A stretch of DNA of 42,722 bases. Origin: Priapulus caudatus. Lineage: Eukaryota; Priapulida; Priapulimorpha; Priapulimorphida; Priapulidae. The DNA is taken from positions 655,945-698,666 of the forward strand of contig NW_014577116.1 of the NCBI RefSeq assembly GCF_000485595.1. Reading direction: 5' to 3'. The notes below the pieces were generated by a model. That model saw nothing but the letters and a program-made list of their open reading frames with translations. It searched no databases and was not told the DNA's origin. Position 1 is the first letter of the stretch, and each line of letters starts with the position of its first letter. This document shows positions 40,716 to 42,722 of this stretch, in pieces. The position numbers and the translations under genes are program-made.

Positions 40716-41984
40716 CTAAGCGGTTCCTTGAGGCATTGTGAGATCGGAGCTTGGAGAATTATCTATCACCAAGTCATCTTCAAGTATTTCAGGTATTGTA
40801 TTGGCAATGTTACACTGAAGGGTTCGACCGTGGTCAAAGGGTAGACGACAGCGATCTGTCTGTAGACTCATAGTGTGCAATTCTGCGCAATAACCCTCTG
40901 TATAGCGATTGCTTGGTTCTTTGATCACTCCTGGTCCCGCATCAATAAAAACATGCATTGCGCATGTATAACAATCACCGCTTTCATCCGACAGAGTCAC
41001 AACTTTACGAACTTTGTCTGCCGGCACTTGATGGAGATCCAGTGTCAGTGGGTTCTTCAAGCCTAATATCCACGCAGCCTCTCCTACCTCAATAGGTTCA
41101 ATAAAACTCTCGGAAGAGCTTTGCTCATCTGTCACTAACCCTCGCTCTTGACTTCCCACAGCTATCATCAGCCGAATCGCTGGCTGAGCTACTTCGACTG
41201 CAGATCTTGCGCCAGTGATATATAGTTTCTCAGCATTGAGGATGATCGGTTTATTGTAGGCTTCTAAGAGACTCTGAGCCACAAATCTGATTTACTGTTC
41301 TCGTCTGGTTGTCTATCTGTGCATCTGAAGTACCATTAACGACATAATTATGGAATGTCAAATCACGGCCACTCTGAATCCTGTCTATGAACATTTGTGC
41401 AAGAGCTTTCGATGCAGCTCGTGGATCTTCGGGCAAGGCCTTTCCAGATGATGTGCGAATCTCAGAGGCAAACCAACACTCTAAGCGGACTGTAGCTAGC
41501 GTAGCCAAAGGCCCGGTCGATCCTCCGGCGATTGAAAAGCCAAGAATCATCTCAAGGGTTTCTTTCACCGATCTCGCGCGAATCAACATTTGAAGTGCCA
41601 CAGTGTGCATGAAGCAGTCAAACGACATCAGTGTCGTATCGGAGAGACTAACGAAGCTTGGCCCTGATCAAGGGCATTGTCGACTCCTCATCGATAATAC
41701 TAAGCATACCTCCTTTCCAGTTGAGTAGAAAATCAGTCCACCTCCACGCTATATAAACAGCCTGGCCGGTGTTGGTGTAACTCTAAGCGATCTACTAATT
41801 TACCGAGAGGGATTCCTGGATACGAAGGAGACTTGCTCAATGTGTAGGCGTCCTCGGGCACAAGCCGTGTATTCCCATTGTCCATAATTGTCAGCGCCCA
41901 ATGTCTCTTGACATCTTCGCCGCAGAGGTCCCTCAAGGAGAGGAGACTAATTCCGTATAGAGCGAAAACAAAGCGAAACGTCAC
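40716..41984 (-). pseudogene. Unrecognised protein, frameshifted, possibly capsid/gag or viral
   Basis: Three frames with good, non-repetitive composition: 41,984-41,733 (FALYGISLLSLRDLCGEDVK), 41,660-41,251 (FVSLSDTTLMSFDCF, then ILGFSIAGGSTGPLATLATV) and 41,282-40,716 (LLEAYNKPIILNAEKL, AAWILGLKNPLTLDLHQV). The second and third clearly join at SLRSL/LLEAYN after a one-base shift. A disrupted stretch lies at 41,640-41,733. A candidate LTR lies upstream, so it may be the first gene of a retroelement. I do not recognise the fold. Confidence 0.45.
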
Positions 41985-42137
41985 GGCTAGATCAAGAATA
42001 CTTTGTCGCCGTGTTTGTCACAATCTTGCAATGCGACAAAAAGTTGATCAAGCCGTGAACCATAGATCTAAGCAAGGGGCTTTACTCCCCCGCTACCGCA
42101 GGCTCTCGGTTTAGTGAGTGCGCTAGTGGCACCCGTT

Positions 42138-42703
42138 TGTTATAGGGGTAGTAACAGGTTGCGTCGAGATAGAACCCACGATAGATAACACAGATAGATA
42201 ACTCGAACACAGTATTATGCAAGCTACTCTTCGTGCGTCTATTTCCGCTCAATCAGACACAATACACACTCTACGAAACTACACAGATATCTACATACAC
42301 ACAGAATCGTAACCGAATATCAGTAACCTCGTACCGTAAGACGTGGATCGCGAAGTAGCTCGGCAGGGGTGAAGGTGGACAGTTGAAGGTAGGAGGGGAA
42401 GATGGCAAGGAAAAGTATAGAAGGAATAGGATCAGGAGCGGGGGAAAAACTGGACCGTGTTGCCTAGAGGATGAGAGCCGAGTCTCTTTGTTCTTGCGAC
42501 TTTGCTGTCAACAGGGCCATAAAGTTATCTAGGCTAATAATTGGGTCGCGCATCGCGCGCGAATGAGACCCCCGGGAAATTAGCAAAGTGCGCCCACGTA
42601 TGGAGAAGCCAAGTGTAAAGGAGCCGCGGGTGGAGACGCCGGGTGTAGAGAAGCTTTCTTACACCAGCCGCCTCCCTACATAGATGGCCCTAGAGGTAGC
42701 CGC
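42138..42703 (-). repeat. Candidate 5' LTR
   Basis: The minus strand starts TGTAGCGGCTACC, sharing its first 11 bases with the LTR at 35,628, and ends CCCCTATAACA, giving TG...CA termini over 566 bp. The following sequence (AACGGGTGCCACTAGCGC) is not a convincing primer-binding site. No second copy is in the window. Confidence 0.4.
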
Positions 42704-42722
42704 TACACGAATTATGTGCGGT

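Overview
This window looks like intergenic or heterochromatic DNA of a non-vertebrate metazoan. Three things suggest this: introns with GT/AG boundaries, TTAGGG-type telomere-like repeats, and a mixture of Ty3/gypsy, piggyBac, SINE, MITE and tyrosine-recombinase relics of the kind seen in mollusc, annelid or cnidarian genomes. The phylum cannot be fixed from the sequence. No intact single-copy host gene is evident. Almost every coding segment is broken by frameshifts, internal stops or deletions, and two single-N positions (15,570 and 26,679) suggest assembly joins.

Layout. 1-5.8 kb: gene-free DNA with a diverged direct repeat and CT, CA and GA simple sequence. 5.88-6.83 kb: an almost pure pyrimidine tract. 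6.835-7.493 kb: a foldback element whose arms carry telomere-like repeats around a TACAG microsatellite. 8.0-15.57 kb: a minus-strand Ty3/gypsy element with a candidate LTR, gag, RT/RNase H and integrase (protease and the RT N-terminus are deleted), plus a region between integrase and LTR that encodes C2H2-type fingers and 12- and 16-residue repeats. 15.57-18.16 kb: a noisy satellite holding two tRNA-derived SINE-like units and AT-rich tracts. 18.16-21.13 kb: a nearly full-length piggyBac element with TIRs, inverted subterminal palindromes and a frameshifted transposase.

21.8-24.9 kb: a minus-strand spliced gene whose first four exons join in phase to give SAP and SWIM domains, followed by a badly frameshifted YqaJ nuclease part. 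25.2-30.5 kb: two MITEs, a 0.5 kb duplicated block, an RRM-protein pseudogene (A1CF/RBM46/RBM47-like), a gypsy integrase fragment and a possible endogenous phenuivirus-type nucleoprotein remnant. 31.0-32.65 kb: two paralogous C-terminal fragments of a tyrosine-recombinase-like protein. 32.64-34.44 kb: a CT-rich minisatellite.

35.1-35.9 kb: an LTR plus polypurine tract fused to a RecQ-like helicase exon. 36.1-39.5 kb: another minus-strand gypsy element (protease, gag, a CAG-rich leader, primer site and LTR promoter). 40.0-42.7 kb: an unrecognised, frameshifted coding region with a candidate LTR upstream.

The genes do not form one pathway. The window is a record of successive insertions and decay. 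The parts most worth following up are the SAP-SWIM-YqaJ gene, the accessory region of the first gypsy element, the telomere-repeat foldback, the nucleoprotein-like remnant and the unidentified 40-42 kb coding region.
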